From: an uncultured Lachnospiraceae bacterium
Lineage (GTDB): Bacteria > Bacillota > Clostridia > Lachnospirales > Lachnospiraceae
DNA: 64,000 nt
Direction: 5' to 3'
NCBI GenBank assembly: GCA_910578715.1
Contig: CAJTRL010000003.1
Location: 1-64,000, forward strand
The notes beneath the pieces were generated by a model, which was not told the origin of the DNA, ran no database searches, and saw nothing but the letters and a program-made list of their open reading frames with translations. Below are positions 7,916 to 16,630 of this stretch, piece by piece. Every line of letters begins with the position of its first letter. Position 1 is the stretch's first letter. The position numbers and the translations under genes were made by a program.

Positions 7916-8797
7916 TTGAATGCAGTAAAGTGGAATAATCACTTTAACATTGGTGTGGAAGTAGTGGACAAAGCGCATCAGAAGCTGTTTTCAATCGTAG
8001 GCAAACTGATTGAGCTGAATGAGGATGAAAAGAAACAGCAGCATGCGTGCCGTGAAGGCATCAAGTATTTCAGAAATTATACGTTAAAACATTTTGCCGA
8101 AGAAGAAGCCTATATGCAGTCCATCGGTTATCCGGGATATGAGGTACATAAGAAACTGCATGACAATATGTGTTACAATACGCTGCCGGCGCTCGAACAG
8201 GAAATGGAAGAGCAGAACTATTCCAGAGAATCGGTAGGGCATTTTATCGGAATCTGTATCGGATGGCTGAACGAACATATTATGATTGAAGACCATGCAA
8301 TTGTCGGAGGTTATCCGCACCGGTGGGTGCATCAGTCATCGGAAGATGAAATTCTTTCCCTGCAGAAGGCGGTTGTACAGACTGCCAAAAATCTTTTCCG
8401 GGTGGAGGCACGGCTTGTCAGCGACCATTACAGCGGGGAAGACTTCTGCGAAGGAAATAAACTTTGTTTCCGGCTGACATATAAAATGCCGGAGAATAAA
8501 AAGGCATGGGTATATTTTATTTATGAAGAACGGCTGATTCTGGCTTCTCTTGGTGAAATGCTTGGAAGACAGATTCCATATGCGGATAAGACGGTGGTCT
8601 ATACGGTTAAAGTACTTTCTCAGAATTTTATAGAGCAGATGTCGCATCATTTCACGGGAGACGGGACGGAATGGGAAAAGACGGACATCATGACATTCGA
8701 CCAGATTCTGAACGCTTTTTCTAAGGAATATCCGCCATACAGTATGTTGTTCGGAACAGGAGGGAAGGGATATTTTGCAATCTGTATCAGAAAATAA
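7916..8797 (+). CDS. Bacteriohemerythrin with an extra C-terminal domain
   Basis: 293 residues. The first about 135 form a hemerythrin: H20 (DKAHQKLF), the HFAEEE helix, the HKKLHDNM helix and NEHIMIEDH supply the His/Asp/Glu ligands for a di-iron centre that binds O2 or NO. The remaining about 155 residues (from RVEARLVSDH) do not match a domain I can name; the mixed alpha/beta pattern with VYTVKVLSQNFIEQM could be a CheX/CheC-like fold, but this is a guess. The start is TTG at 7916, since an AGGAGG sits about ten bases upstream and the ATG inside the SD is out of frame. The 3' end overlaps the pectinesterase gene by 23 bases, so the two are co-transcribed. Confidence 0.8.
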   Translation: MNAVKWNNHFNIGVEVVDKAHQKLFSIVGKLIELNEDEKKQQHACREGIKYFRNYTLKHFAEEEAYMQSIGYPGYEVHKKLHDNMCYNTLPALEQEMEEQNYSRESVGHFIGICIGWLNEHIMIEDHAIVGGYPHRWVHQSSEDEILSLQKAVVQTAKNLFRVEARLVSDHYSGEDFCEGNKLCFRLTYKMPENKKAWVYFIYEERLILASLGEMLGRQIPYADKTVVYTVKVLSQNFIEQMSHHFTGDGTEWEKTDIMTFDQILNAFSKEYPPYSMLFGTGGKGYFAICIRK

Positions 8798-9842
8798 CAC
8801 AAAATTATATGTATCTTTCGATAAAGCAAAAGAGGGTAGCTTTGCATCCGTTACAGAAGCGCTTTGCAGCATTCCTAAGGAGAACCGCAGCCCGGTAACT
8901 ATCCTCATTGCGCCAGGCCGTTATCATGAAAAGATTACGGTGGACAGGCCTTTCGTCACGTTGGAAGGAACCGGACAAAACAGCTCTGATACGGTTCTGA
9001 CATTTGACGATTATGCCAATGATATGATGGAGGACGGGACAAAGCGGGGGACTTTCCGCTCCTATTCGGTATTTGTCGATGCCAATGATGTTATTTTGAA
9101 AAATCTGACGATTGAAAACGCGTCCGGCGATTCGCTTACGCATGGTCAGGCAATTGCTCTGTACGCGGACGGAGACAGGCTTATCGTGGATTCCTGCCGT
9201 CTGCTCGGACATCAGGATACGCTCTTTACCGCGCCTCTGCCGCCGAAGGAGATTCAGAAGAACGGCTTTATCGGGCCGAAACAGTCCGCGCCTCGGCTTC
9301 ACAGGAGGCAGTATTATAAAAACTGTTATATCTGCGGTGATATCGACTTTATTTTCGGCGGAGCGACCGCTTATTTTGAAAACTGCACCATCGAATCCCT
9401 GAGACATTTCCCGGAAGAAACTGGGCAAGCTCAAGATGGGCATGTCCGTGCCGGACAAGCCCGCGTCGGGCAAGTCCAGGGATATATAACGGCCGCGTCC
9501 ACGCCGGAAGAAAAGGAATACGGTTATGTATTTTCAAATTGTAAGCTGATTTCGGAGGAATGTCCGGACGGCACAGTTTATCTCGGCAGACCCTGGCGGA
9601 ACTATGCGAGGACGGTTTTCCTGGACTGCTCTTTTGGAAAACATATCCATCCCGAGCTATTCCACGACTGGAACAAGCCGGAAGCAAGAAGCACAATTCT
9701 GTATGCGTTATCTCATGAGAATTTACCGGAAGAATATCCTGACCGGGCGGATTTTGTACAGGAAGTGAAAGCGGAACAGATTGCTTTTTATACAAAAGAA
9801 AAGGTGCTTGCCGGGGAGGATGGATGGAAGCCGGAGTCATAG
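8775..9842 (+). CDS. Pectinesterase (carbohydrate esterase family 8)
   Basis: 355 residues, a right-handed beta-helix enzyme removing methyl esters from pectin. All five family signatures are visible: GRYHEK, GQAIAL, QDTLF, DFIFG (catalytic Asp) and YLGRPWR. There is no signal peptide, so the enzyme is predicted to be cytoplasmic and to act on imported oligogalacturonides. A low-complexity insert rich in GQA/GQV (about residues 216-234) sits between the DFIFG region and the next strand, at a point where family members carry variable loops. It starts at TTG 8775 inside the preceding gene, with AGGAGGGAAGGG upstream. Confidence 0.9.
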   Translation: MQSVSENNTKLYVSFDKAKEGSFASVTEALCSIPKENRSPVTILIAPGRYHEKITVDRPFVTLEGTGQNSSDTVLTFDDYANDMMEDGTKRGTFRSYSVFVDANDVILKNLTIENASGDSLTHGQAIALYADGDRLIVDSCRLLGHQDTLFTAPLPPKEIQKNGFIGPKQSAPRLHRRQYYKNCYICGDIDFIFGGATAYFENCTIESLRHFPEETGQAQDGHVRAGQARVGQVQGYITAASTPEEKEYGYVFSNCKLISEECPDGTVYLGRPWRNYARTVFLDCSFGKHIHPELFHDWNKPEARSTILYALSHENLPEEYPDRADFVQEVKAEQIAFYTKEKVLAGEDGWKPES

Positions 9843-9924
9843 CCACGCAGCGGTTGTGAGGTATTATCCATGGAAATAAAATGGAGAGAACAAGGATTCT
9901 TGATTTGTTTTTGATAAAAATAAA

Positions 9925-9973
9925 AATATCCCGGCAGAACCGTTATACGGCGGTTGTGCCGGGATATTTTTTC
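9925..9973. terminator. Bidirectional intrinsic terminator
   Basis: ATATCCCGGCAGAACCG pairs with CGGTTGTGCCGGGATAT around a six-base loop. A-runs on the left and T-runs on the right serve both the pectinesterase (plus) and prs (minus) transcripts. Confidence 0.9.
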
Positions 9974-9994
9974 AGGAATGATTGTCTGCGGAGA

Positions 9995-11179
9995 TTACAG
10001 TTCCCCGTTATGATACCGCGCTACAATCGAATGAATACGTTCCACCGGATTCAGCAAATCGCTGATGGAGGAATCATGGTTCAGGGTGTCGATGATATAG
10101 GCGATGTATTTGCTCAAATCACAGTCGATATACCATTCACGCTCCAGCAGCTCCGGCGGCTGGTAGATAAGGTTGGTGGTCAGGATTCTGTCGAAAGTGC
10201 CCTTGTCGTAGGCTTTATCAAAACGGTCGAGTCCGGCGGTAAAGAGGCCGAATGTCGAACAGATAAAAATCCGCTTCGCTTTTCTTGCTTTCAGCGCGGC
10301 GGCTACTTCCAGCGCGCTGTCACCGGACGAAATCATATCGTCGATGATAATCATATCCTTGCCTTCCACACTGCTTCCGAGAAATTCATGGGCCACAACG
10401 GGATTGCGTCCGTTGATGACTCTCGTATAATCTTTTCGTTTATAATACATGCCGACATCCAGGCCTAAGACGTTTGCCATATAAATAGCTCTGCCCATAC
10501 CGCCCTCATCGGGGCTGATAACCATCATATGGTCACTGTCAATCTGAAGTCCTTTTACATTGGTGAGCAGTCCTTTGATAAACTGGTAGGCGGGCTGTAT
10601 GGTTTCAAATCCGTGCAGCGGAATTGCGTTCTGCACTCTCGGGTCATGCGCATCAAATGTAATAATGTTATCGACCCCCATATTGACCATTTCCTGTAAA
10701 GCCAGCGCGCAGTCAAGGGATTCTCTGGAAGTCCGCTTGCTTTGTCTGCTTTCATATAAAAACGGCATGATGACGGTGATTCTCCGGGCTTTGCCGCCAA
10801 CGGCAGCGATGATACGCTTTAAGTCCTGATAGTGGTCGTCGGGTGACATGTGATTCCGATGACCGCACAGCGAGTAAGTAAGGCTGTAATTGGCAATGTC
10901 CACCAGCAGGTACAGGTCGGTTCCGCGGACGGACTGGTTGATAACGCCTTTTGCTTCGCCGGAGCCGAATCTGGGAACTTTGGCATCCAGAATATAAGAA
11001 TCTCGCTGATAGCCGGTAAAAGCGAGGCTGTCTTTGTGCTCGCTTTCCCGTTCCGCTCGCCATTTTACGAGAAAGTAATCGACTTTTTCGCCAAGCGGTT
11101 TACATCCTTCTAACGGAATAATGCCGAGAGAACCGACGGGGATGGTTTCCAGATTCCTTTTTTCTTCACGTTTTGCCAT
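9995..11179 (-). CDS. prs: Ribose-phosphate pyrophosphokinase, long clostridial form
   Basis: 394 residues; makes PRPP from ribose 5-phosphate and ATP. The PRPP-binding loop IIIDDMISSGDSALEVA and the FDAHDPRVQNA segment identify it. It is longer than the usual about 315 residues because of an N-terminal extension and inserts, as in a second Prs type common in Lachnospiraceae. Nearby pncB consumes PRPP. The start is ATG at 11179 with GTGAGGA upstream; the next gene upstream, dnaC, ends nine bases before it, so dnaD-dnaC-prs probably form one transcript. Confidence 0.92.
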   Translation of the reverse strand: MAKREEKRNLETIPVGSLGIIPLEGCKPLGEKVDYFLVKWRAERESEHKDSLAFTGYQRDSYILDAKVPRFGSGEAKGVINQSVRGTDLYLLVDIANYSLTYSLCGHRNHMSPDDHYQDLKRIIAAVGGKARRITVIMPFLYESRQSKRTSRESLDCALALQEMVNMGVDNIITFDAHDPRVQNAIPLHGFETIQPAYQFIKGLLTNVKGLQIDSDHMMVISPDEGGMGRAIYMANVLGLDVGMYYKRKDYTRVINGRNPVVAHEFLGSSVEGKDMIIIDDMISSGDSALEVAAALKARKAKRIFICSTFGLFTAGLDRFDKAYDKGTFDRILTTNLIYQPPELLEREWYIDCDLSKYIAYIIDTLNHDSSISDLLNPVERIHSIVARYHNGEL

Positions 11180-11187
11180 GCAAATCC

Positions 11188-12159
11188 TCACTTTCTGTTT
11201 GATAAACGCTTCTTGTACATACGGATGTCGGGTCCGGTCAGTTTGCAGAGTTCATAATGGCTGGTAATGCGGGAAAAGATGCGGTCGGAGTAACGGTCGC
11301 GCAGCTCTTCCAGAGAAAGATTTGTGGAAATGACAGTTGCTTTTTTTCCCATATGGCGTTCGTTCAACAGGGAAAAAAGCCGGGAGGCTACGAACTGATT
11401 TGTCAGTTCGGTTCCCAGGTCATCGATAATCAACAAATCACACTGATATAAATCCGCATAACGCTCCCGCTCTTCTTCTTTGCTTTTGTAGTCAAAAGAA
11501 TAACGGGATAATAAATCAAATAGACCGGCAGCACTGAAATAAATAACGGAATGTCCGCTTTCAATCAGCTCTTTAGCTACGCAGTTCGACAGGAAAGTTT
11601 TTCCCGTACCCACTGTACCATAAAAAAAGAGATTATGGTAGTCGGAATTGAAATTTTTGATAAAATTCTGACATGTTATTACGGCGTTTTTGAACCGGGG
11701 TAAATCTTCATCCCGATAATATTCGTAGGATAAAGCCTGAAAATTATCGTTTTGAAGCATTTCCCGTATATTAGACTGTTCATAGAGCAGCGATATCATC
11801 GCCTGTTTGAAACAATGACATTTCTGGCCGTCGATATATCCGGTGTCCCGGCAGTCCGGACAGGTATAAACCGGTTTCAGATAATCGCGGGACAATCCGG
11901 CTTCCGTTAAAAGCCGCGCCTTTTGAAAAGAAAGCTCGGATATCAGGAGTTTTAGTTCTTCCATGGCCTGTTCGTCACCGGCAAGATATTTTTTCCCCTG
12001 TGATACGGAAACAGCCGCAACGCGCTCTTCCAGTTCCCGATAGCCGGGGACATGGTCATAGACATAAGCTGTTCTTTGCTCCAGCTCGCGGCGGTTTTTC
12101 AGCTGCCTGTTTTCATAGCTGCGGAGAATCAAATCATATTGGGTATTTGTAAGTGGCAC
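11188..12159 (-). CDS. dnaC: DnaC/DnaI-type helicase loader ATPase
   Basis: 323 residues; AAA+ protein that loads the replicative helicase. The N-terminal helical part (about 1-100) contains CPDC and CHCF, the zinc site typical of DnaI-type loaders. Walker A is FFYGTVGTGKTFLSN and Walker B is LLIIDDLGTE, followed by sensor residues in VISTNLSLEEL and an arginine-finger region (DRIFSRI). The start is GTG at 12159 after AAAGGAG. It lies 12 bases after dnaD, matching the DnaD-DnaI pairing in Gram-positive primosomes. Confidence 0.9.
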   Translation of the reverse strand: MPLTNTQYDLILRSYENRQLKNRRELEQRTAYVYDHVPGYRELEERVAAVSVSQGKKYLAGDEQAMEELKLLISELSFQKARLLTEAGLSRDYLKPVYTCPDCRDTGYIDGQKCHCFKQAMISLLYEQSNIREMLQNDNFQALSYEYYRDEDLPRFKNAVITCQNFIKNFNSDYHNLFFYGTVGTGKTFLSNCVAKELIESGHSVIYFSAAGLFDLLSRYSFDYKSKEEERERYADLYQCDLLIIDDLGTELTNQFVASRLFSLLNERHMGKKATVISTNLSLEELRDRYSDRIFSRITSHYELCKLTGPDIRMYKKRLSNRK

Positions 12160-12171
12160 GGCGGTACTCCT

Positions 12172-13296
12172 TTAATTGCTTAACAATTCTTTTTCCAGTT
12201 CGTCAAAATCATAGGGATTCTGTTTAAACTGATTGAATTTATTTGTTGAAAACCGGGCTGCTTTCGCCTGGCGGAAATGACTGTCAAGCGCTTTGATTTC
12301 ATTCCGGTGATGAATGCCGGCTTTCTTCCAGCTGCTTAAAATGCTGTCCGCATATTCAAACCGATGCTTGTCCGTTGCGAGGACGGTTCTCTCGCATGCG
12401 GCGGAAATGATATCGAATGAAAACCCGAATTCTCTGGTCCAGCGCGTAATATAAGAGACTTCGGCCTGAGTAGGCATACCGGAGCGGCCGAGCGCTTTCA
12501 TGATATCGTAAACAGTTTTATCATATTTATGTGCGTGGACTGCTGCCTGTTCCGGCGTGGAAACGCCTTCCTGAGCCCAGTTGACTGCCACTTTTTCTAT
12601 GTACCTTAAATCCTTTTTACCGCGGTCAACGCAATATTGTATCAGATAATCAATCAGATCTTCCGAAAACCGAAGCCTGTCCGAGATGAAAAGAATGGAT
12701 TTGATTTCCGATGCACTGAGCGTCTTTTTCAAATATTGTTCCGCGATAAAAAGCAGTCGGGAAGTAGCTTCGTCGGATTTAAACGCCTTTAACTGTTCCA
12801 CTGTGTAGTTCGGCTTTTTATAGGGATTTTCCTCTGTTTCTGACAGTTTCGTTTCCGGAAGTTCTGCTTCCGATGCGGCTGTTTTAGATGTAATCGGAAC
12901 GACATACATGGAAGCGGCCGCGGACTGCGCTGCTGCCGGAGACAAAGCTGTGGGCGGTGCCGTTATCGAAGCCGTCGTCGGCATCACTGCCGGAGGCGCC
13001 GGATTCAAATCCCGGAGATGGATGCCGCACAGATTCTTATCTTCATTGAAATCGAGCGAAAGGAGCTGATTTTTTTCCCAGTATTTTAAAGCGCGAAGAA
13101 CATCCTTTTCGGTATAGTTAAAAACATCTGCGATTTCGGAAACACTGGTGGAAAGGCCCGCACTCATCATGCGTATCAGATATAGATAAATTTTGAGCTG
13201 CGCATCGTTGGCAGACTTCATATATTCATCGATAAAACGGTTGGATATGACTGTGGCGTTTGTATAATTGTCCTGGTAAATGGTAAAATGGCTCAT
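12172..13296 (-). CDS. dnaD: DnaD-domain replication initiation protein
   Basis: 374 residues. The N-terminal 100 or so residues look like the winged-helix DnaD N-domain (LKIYLYLIRMMSAG, then SVSEIADVFNYTEKDVLRAL). A Pro/Ala/Thr-rich linker follows (about 105-150), then the DnaB2/DnaD-like helical domain ending in the YDIMKALGR...TRWTREFGF pattern. It works with the helicase loader encoded next to it. Transcription probably starts at an extended -10 (TGC-TATAAT on the minus strand, 13330-13338), downstream of a cluster of DnaA-box-like sites. Confidence 0.88.
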   Translation of the reverse strand: MSHFTIYQDNYTNATVISNRFIDEYMKSANDAQLKIYLYLIRMMSAGLSTSVSEIADVFNYTEKDVLRALKYWEKNQLLSLDFNEDKNLCGIHLRDLNPAPPAVMPTTASITAPPTALSPAAAQSAAASMYVVPITSKTAASEAELPETKLSETEENPYKKPNYTVEQLKAFKSDEATSRLLFIAEQYLKKTLSASEIKSILFISDRLRFSEDLIDYLIQYCVDRGKKDLRYIEKVAVNWAQEGVSTPEQAAVHAHKYDKTVYDIMKALGRSGMPTQAEVSYITRWTREFGFSFDIISAACERTVLATDKHRFEYADSILSSWKKAGIHHRNEIKALDSHFRQAKAARFSTNKFNQFKQNPYDFDELEKELLSN

Positions 13297-13329
13297 ACTG
13301 AAAATCCTGCTCCTATCAAAGTAAGTTGA

Positions 13330-13338
13330 ATTATAGCA
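13330..13338 (-). promoter_or_regulatory. Extended -10 promoter of dnaD-dnaC-prs
   Basis: On the minus strand TGCTATAAT gives a consensus -10 with the TG extension, 34 bases before the dnaD start. The -35 is poor, as is usual for extended -10 promoters. Confidence 0.6.
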
Positions 13339-13403
13339 CGGTGATTTTTAAAAAGATATAGTCATTTTGCCAGAAACAAAAAAACGTATATCGGATTTCG
13401 AGA

Positions 13404-13508
13404 TGTGGAAATTGTGAATAACAGGAAAGTTTGACGGAACAACGAAGGAAAATATCCACAGTCAGAAGCAGCGGCATGATGCACTCTGGCTGTGGATAAT
13501 GTGGACAA
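13404..13508. promoter_or_regulatory. Cluster of DnaA-box-like sites upstream of dnaD
   Basis: Within 105 bases: minus-strand TTATCCACA (13491-13499, consensus), TTATTCACA (13413-13421, fits TTATNCACA), TTGTCCACA (13500-13508) and ATTTCCACA (13404-13412, two mismatches), plus a plus-strand ATATCCACA (13452-13460). They lie between murC and dnaD. Control of the primosome genes by DnaA is inferred; an origin is less likely because dnaA and dnaN are not here. Confidence 0.6.
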
Positions 13509-14885
13509 TTATCTCCGAAGCAGATTTTCACCGATGTTGACGACGTCTCCGGCGCCCATAGTTATCAACAAATCATCCTTTGTGCAATTTTCAATGAGGA
13601 AATTTTCGATTTCTTCAAAGGTCGGAAAATAGTAGCATTCATGCCCGAGCTTTCGGATTTCTTCCTGTAAAGTCCGGGAGCTGATGCCGAGCGTATCCGT
13701 TTCCCTTGCCGCGAAAATATCGGCGAGAACAATCTTGTCAGCAATCGACAGGGCCTGTGCAAATTCGGGGAGAAACGCTTTGGTTCTCGAAAAAGTATGG
13801 GGCTGGAATACGCACCAGATTGTGTTGTGAGGATAATTTTCCGCGGCATGTAAAGTTGCAGTAATTTCTGTAGGATGATGCGCATAATCATCTATTATAG
13901 TGATTCCATTTATTCTGCCTTTATATTCGAAACGTCTGTCCGTTCCTCGGAACGAGGCCAGCGCTTTTCGGATGGTTTTCGTATCGACGTCCAGCAGCCC
14001 GGCAGTGGCGACGGCAGCCGCGGCATTGTAAACATTATACAGGCCGGGAACGCGCAGTTCATAGGAATGCGTTTCCCCATCCGGCCCTGTCAAATCAAAA
14101 GAAGGGTGGCCGAACTCGTCAAAAGCAATGTTTGACGGAACATAATCACAGGAAGATGTGCCAAACGTAATGACTTTACAGGACAGAGAGCCCGTTATTT
14201 CTTCCACATGCGGGATGTCTCCGTTTATGACGAGGGTCCCGTCGGGAGGCAGCAGCTTTGCAAATTCGTGAAAGGAATTGCGGATGTCATCGATATCCCT
14301 GAAGAAATCCAGGTGGTCTTCTTCTATATTAAGGATAACGCCGATTTTTGGGAAAAAACTTAAGAAACTGTTTGTGTATTCGCAGGCTTCCGTTACAAAG
14401 CAGTCGGAACCGCCGACCCGGATATTGCCGCCGATGGCCTGATAGATGCCGCCGATGGACAAGGTCGGGTCTTTGCCGGCGTCTAATAAAATCTGGGAAA
14501 GCATGGAAGTGGTAGTAGTCTTTCCGTGCGTGCCGCTGACGGCAATGGGTATTTTATAATTTTTCATCATTTGGCCAAGCAGCTGCGCCCTCGTGAGAAA
14601 AGGAATGCCAAGCTCATGTCCGGCGACAAATTCAGGATTATCTTTTTTAATGGCGCTTGTGTATACAATCAGGTCAGGATTTGAGACAAGATTCTCTTTT
14701 TTCTGGCCATAATAAATGACAGCGCCTTTTTTGCTGAGGGCTTCGGTAAGGTGGGACGCCTGTCTGTCTGAACCGGATACCCGGAAACCCTCCGAAAGAA
14801 GAATTTCGGCAAGCCCGCTCATGCTGATGCCGCCGATACCCATGAAAAAAACATGAATCGGATGTTTAAAATCAATTTGATACAT
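13509..14885 (-). CDS. murC: UDP-N-acetylmuramate--L-alanine ligase
   Basis: 458 residues; adds L-alanine to UDP-MurNAc, the first peptide step of peptidoglycan synthesis, in the cytosol. The N-terminal Rossmann part has FFMGIGGISMSGLA, the ATP loop is SGTHGKTTTTSML, and the central EACEYTNSFL and C-terminal DDYAHHPTEI motifs are those of MurC and not of MurD or MurF. Normal length. The start ATG is preceded by a hairpin and AGATAGGAG module shared with ddl and oppC. Confidence 0.96.
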   Translation of the reverse strand: MYQIDFKHPIHVFFMGIGGISMSGLAEILLSEGFRVSGSDRQASHLTEALSKKGAVIYYGQKKENLVSNPDLIVYTSAIKKDNPEFVAGHELGIPFLTRAQLLGQMMKNYKIPIAVSGTHGKTTTTSMLSQILLDAGKDPTLSIGGIYQAIGGNIRVGGSDCFVTEACEYTNSFLSFFPKIGVILNIEEDHLDFFRDIDDIRNSFHEFAKLLPPDGTLVINGDIPHVEEITGSLSCKVITFGTSSCDYVPSNIAFDEFGHPSFDLTGPDGETHSYELRVPGLYNVYNAAAAVATAGLLDVDTKTIRKALASFRGTDRRFEYKGRINGITIIDDYAHHPTEITATLHAAENYPHNTIWCVFQPHTFSRTKAFLPEFAQALSIADKIVLADIFAARETDTLGISSRTLQEEIRKLGHECYYFPTFEEIENFLIENCTKDDLLITMGAGDVVNIGENLLRR

Positions 14886-14890
14886 TTTGA

Positions 14891-14916
14891 CTCCTATCTG
14901 TCTGTTTCCGCAGACA
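14891..14916 (-). repeat. Hairpin-SD module before murC (family 3)
   Basis: On the minus strand TGTCTG-CGGAAA-CAGACA is followed by GATAGGAGTCAAA and the murC ATG. The same hairpin plus AGATAGGNGT arrangement stands before ddl (25489-25518) and oppC (39799-39829). Confidence 0.7.
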
Positions 14917-15355
14917 CTCAGATTTTATTATCGAATAATATCGACATTTTTGTTTTCATCCTGATAGATAATGGATAATATTATTATAAATTTATTATAC
15001 GCATTTGTTTCCAAAAAACCAATATGAATTTCCAATTCATGGCATTTATTTCCGCGGGGTATTTCACTCGGAAGTATTTCCCAAAAACGGGGCAATATGA
15101 CGGGATGCCCTAATTTTATTAAAAATTTCCTTAAAATCATAATGAATGCCCTCAGGAAGAAAAGGAACATATGAAAAAGTAACAAAGATTAAAATAAAAT
15201 AAAAAAAATATTGTAAAATAGTAATAAAATGAAGGGGATAAAAAGAGAATAATTTTGTAAATAATATTCACTTTCTGATTTAATTGTGATATACTTATAG
15301 AACCAAATAAGATTTCTTTATAAAAATATATTATCAGAAACAAGAGGTGAGGGAT
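14917..15355. other. AT-rich divergent intergenic region, murC / glgC
   Basis: Very AT-rich. A TTCACT...TATACT promoter (15267-15295, 17-base spacer) fits glgC. A 70-residue minus-strand ORF (14928-15140) with a weak GAGGG in front has no recognisable motif and I do not call it as a gene. Confidence 0.5.
15267..15295 (+). promoter_or_regulatory. Likely promoter of glgC-glgD
   Basis: TTCACT and TATACT spaced by 17 bases, about 60 bases before the glgC start. The -10 is strong, the -35 moderate. Confidence 0.5.
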
Positions 15356-16630
15356 ATGGTTAAGAAAGAAATGATTGCCATGCTGCTAGCTGGCGGTCAG
15401 GGAAGCAGATTGGGTGTGCTGACATCCAGAGTGGCAAAACCGGCGGTATCATTTGGCAGTAAGTACAGGATTATCGATTTTCCCTTGAGCAACTGCATCA
15501 ATTCCGGTGTCGATACGGTTGGCGTATTAACGCAGTATCAGCCGCTTCGTCTGAACACCCACATCGGAATCGGTATTCCGTGGGACCTTGACAGAAATAT
15601 CGGCGGCGTTACGGTACTTCCTCCGTATGAGAAAAGCGTGCACAGCGAATGGTATACGGGGACAGCAAATGCGATTTACCAGAATATCGCATATATGGAG
15701 AGTTTTAATCCGGAATATATACTGATTCTTTCGGGCGACCATATCTATAAGATGGATTATGAAGTAATGTTGGATTTCCATAAGAAGAACGGTGCGGAAG
15801 TCACGATTGCGGTTATGCCGGTGCCGATGGAAGAGGCAAAACGGTTTGGTATTATGATTACCGACGAGAACCGCAGAATCGTTGACTTTGAAGAAAAACC
15901 GGAGCATCCGAGAAGCAACCTTGCATCGATGGGAATCTACATTTTTAACTGGAAGACGCTGAAGGAAGCGCTGCTTCTGAATGCGGAACAGTCAGGGCTG
16001 GATTTCGGCAAACATATTATTCCATACTGCCATAAGAAAGGCGCGCCTCTTTTTGCTTATGAATTTAACGGATACTGGAAAGATGTGGGAACTCTGAATT
16101 CTTACTGGGAAGCAAATATGGAACTGATTGATATCGTTCCGGAATTTAACCTGTATGAGGAATACTGGAAGATTTATACGAAGTGCGAAACGCTTCCGCC
16201 ACAGTATCTTGCGCCCGACAGCGTTGTGGAAAGAAGTATTATCGGCGAGGGGGCGGAGATATACGGTAAAATTTACAATTCTGTTATCGGCTGCGGCGTG
16301 GTAGTCGGAGAAGGAACTGTTATCAGAGATTCCATCATCATGAATTCGACGGAAATCGGCCGGAATTGTGAATTATATAAAGCTATCGTTGCAGAAGAGT
16401 CCGTATTGGGTGACAATGTAAAGCTGGGAGTCGGGGAAGAAGCTCCCAATGAAACAGACCCGAATATCTACAACCACGGTCTGGTAACGATTGGCGAAAA
16501 GAGCGTTATTCCGAAAAACGTCTCAATCGGGAAAAATACTGTTGTATTTGGCGTAACTTCCGCAGAGGATTATAAAGAGGGTTATCTTCCGAGCGGCAGA
16601 ACATTGATTAAGGCAGGTGAAGAACAGTGA
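15356..16630 (+). CDS. glgC: Glucose-1-phosphate adenylyltransferase
   Basis: 424 residues; makes ADP-glucose for glycogen synthesis. It begins KKEMIAMLLAGGQGSRLGVLT, the nucleotide-binding loop, and contains SGDHIYKMDYEVML, EEKPEHPRSN and the FNGYWKDVGTL sugar-phosphate motif, with a left-handed beta-helix C-terminus (from about 300). The start is ATG at 15356 behind AGAGGTGAGG; the in-frame GTG at 15347 is inside the SD. It overlaps glgD by four bases. Glycogen synthase and branching enzyme are not nearby. Confidence 0.96.
   Translation: MVKKEMIAMLLAGGQGSRLGVLTSRVAKPAVSFGSKYRIIDFPLSNCINSGVDTVGVLTQYQPLRLNTHIGIGIPWDLDRNIGGVTVLPPYEKSVHSEWYTGTANAIYQNIAYMESFNPEYILILSGDHIYKMDYEVMLDFHKKNGAEVTIAVMPVPMEEAKRFGIMITDENRRIVDFEEKPEHPRSNLASMGIYIFNWKTLKEALLLNAEQSGLDFGKHIIPYCHKKGAPLFAYEFNGYWKDVGTLNSYWEANMELIDIVPEFNLYEEYWKIYTKCETLPPQYLAPDSVVERSIIGEGAEIYGKIYNSVIGCGVVVGEGTVIRDSIIMNSTEIGRNCELYKAIVAEESVLGDNVKLGVGEEAPNETDPNIYNHGLVTIGEKSVIPKNVSIGKNTVVFGVTSAEDYKEGYLPSGRTLIKAGEEQ

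Noticed and set aside
13404..13508. Chromosomal origin (oriC)
   Set aside because: DnaA-box-like sites are present, but there is no dnaA or dnaN, and no clear AT-rich unwinding element ordered with them.
14928..15140. 70-residue minus-strand ORF between murC and glgC
   Set aside because: Weak SD, AT-driven composition and no motif; not enough to call a gene.
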